This document shows positions 63,460 to 64,000 of a stretch of 64,000 nt of DNA, piece by piece. The notes beneath the pieces were generated by a model that saw only the letters and a list, made by a program, of their open reading frames with translations, was not told where the DNA came from and ran no database searches. The translations under genes and the position numbers were made by a program. This DNA comes from Holothuria scabra. Lineage: Eukaryota > Echinodermata > Holothuroidea > Aspidochirotida > Holothuriidae. Numbering within the stretch: position 1 is the first letter of the stretch; every line of letters starts with the position of its first letter. The stretch spans positions 27,488,087-27,552,086 of the forward strand of contig CM074195.1 in NCBI GenBank assembly GCA_037179385.1, in the 5' to 3' direction.

Positions 63460-64000
63460 GTGGGTTGAATAAGTCTTGTGGGGTTTTTATAACCTGCACA
63501 TTGTTGTAGCTGAGTGGAGAAAAATTGGATACTGAGTAAATTTTTGAAAGGTTAAATTCACAAATTAATTTTGATTGAAAGCAAAATGATATTTGTATTG
63601 TTGTGTGGTAGTGTGGCAGGACAGGTTATTTGATTTTAAGCAGAAAGTAACCTCTGGTGCAGAAAATTTAGTCGGTGGACATTTTGAATACAAATTGTTT
63701 TTTTCTATATTGGATCAATTTTATTATCATATACAATGAATATTTGGCGGTTTGTAAGAAAGAGACTTCTTGAAAAAATTATGTGCTCTATCAGTTAAAC
63801 TATGAAAAAAAAATGGTTTTTTTTTTCAATTTGTGTTGCCAATATACTGGGATATTTGATAATCATCTAGTATTTCCCAGAAAAAATTCAGGAGAGTGAA
63901 AGAATCAATACTACAAACATTGCCCTAGGTTGTCCCTTAAAAAACCAGATCCAGCATTTGTGCCCTGCAATTTTTGTTCCAAGAGCAAATTTTTTTTAAC
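63460..64000 (+). other. REV1 intron 23 to window edge
   Basis: No exon supported. The conserved UBM and C-terminal domain exons of REV1 should follow to the right. Confidence 0.5.

Overview
The window is eukaryotic nuclear DNA from an invertebrate animal, probably a marine deuterostome of the echinoderm kind. That placement is an inference. It rests on long GT-AG introns, a REV1-like protein close in layout to vertebrate REV1, TTAGGG-like repeats, tRNA-headed SINEs, small inverted-repeat elements and 5'-truncated LINEs. No bacterial or viral gene organisation is seen.

One gene on the + strand dominates the window, from about 13.6 kb to past the right edge (last supported exon 63368-63459). 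It encodes a REV1-type translesion DNA polymerase: an N-terminal BRCT domain followed by three complete, diverged copies of the REV1 catalytic module in one reading frame. Each module is built from the same exon set (A to G) with conserved intron phases and nearly constant exon lengths: B is 155/155/155, C 120/120/120, D 221/224/221, E 102/102/102 and F 174/183/174 bases. Exon G of module 1 is continuous with exon A of module 2 (41155-43739), and G of module 2 with A of module 3 (50991-52714). These fused exons show that the modules belong to one transcript and one protein. The exons join in frame to about 2,838 residues, and the C-terminal part is not complete. Human REV1 has 1,251 residues and one catalytic module.

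All three modules keep the metal-binding aspartate in H-[IV]-DMDCFF and the SCDE motif. Only module 1 keeps the SRLHH sequence that carries the REV1 template arginine and the adjacent leucine. Modules 2 and 3 read SKYHL and SKFHH. Modules 2 and 3 may therefore no longer be plain dCMP transferases, which is the most interesting inference here. The linkers after each module carry a repeated PIP-like motif and a repeated SL-x-[DE]-M-[LM]-PKK motif. Linkers 1 and 2 also each hold their own array of short protein repeats.

Layout: 1-13.4 kb is mostly non-coding. It holds a possible terminal exon of an upstream gene (444-658), tandem duplications, poly-G tracts and a truncated LINE on the - strand with a (TTATG)n tail of about 310 bases. 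13.4-17.5 kb is the REV1 promoter region and the BRCT exons. 17.5-26.5 kb is a 9-kb intron full of repeats. 26.5-41.2 kb is module 1, 41.2-51 kb linker 1 and module 2, 51-61.9 kb linker 2 and module 3, and 61.9-63.5 kb the start of the C-terminal region. Introns carry several families of mobile elements and a degenerate U2 snRNA pseudogene.
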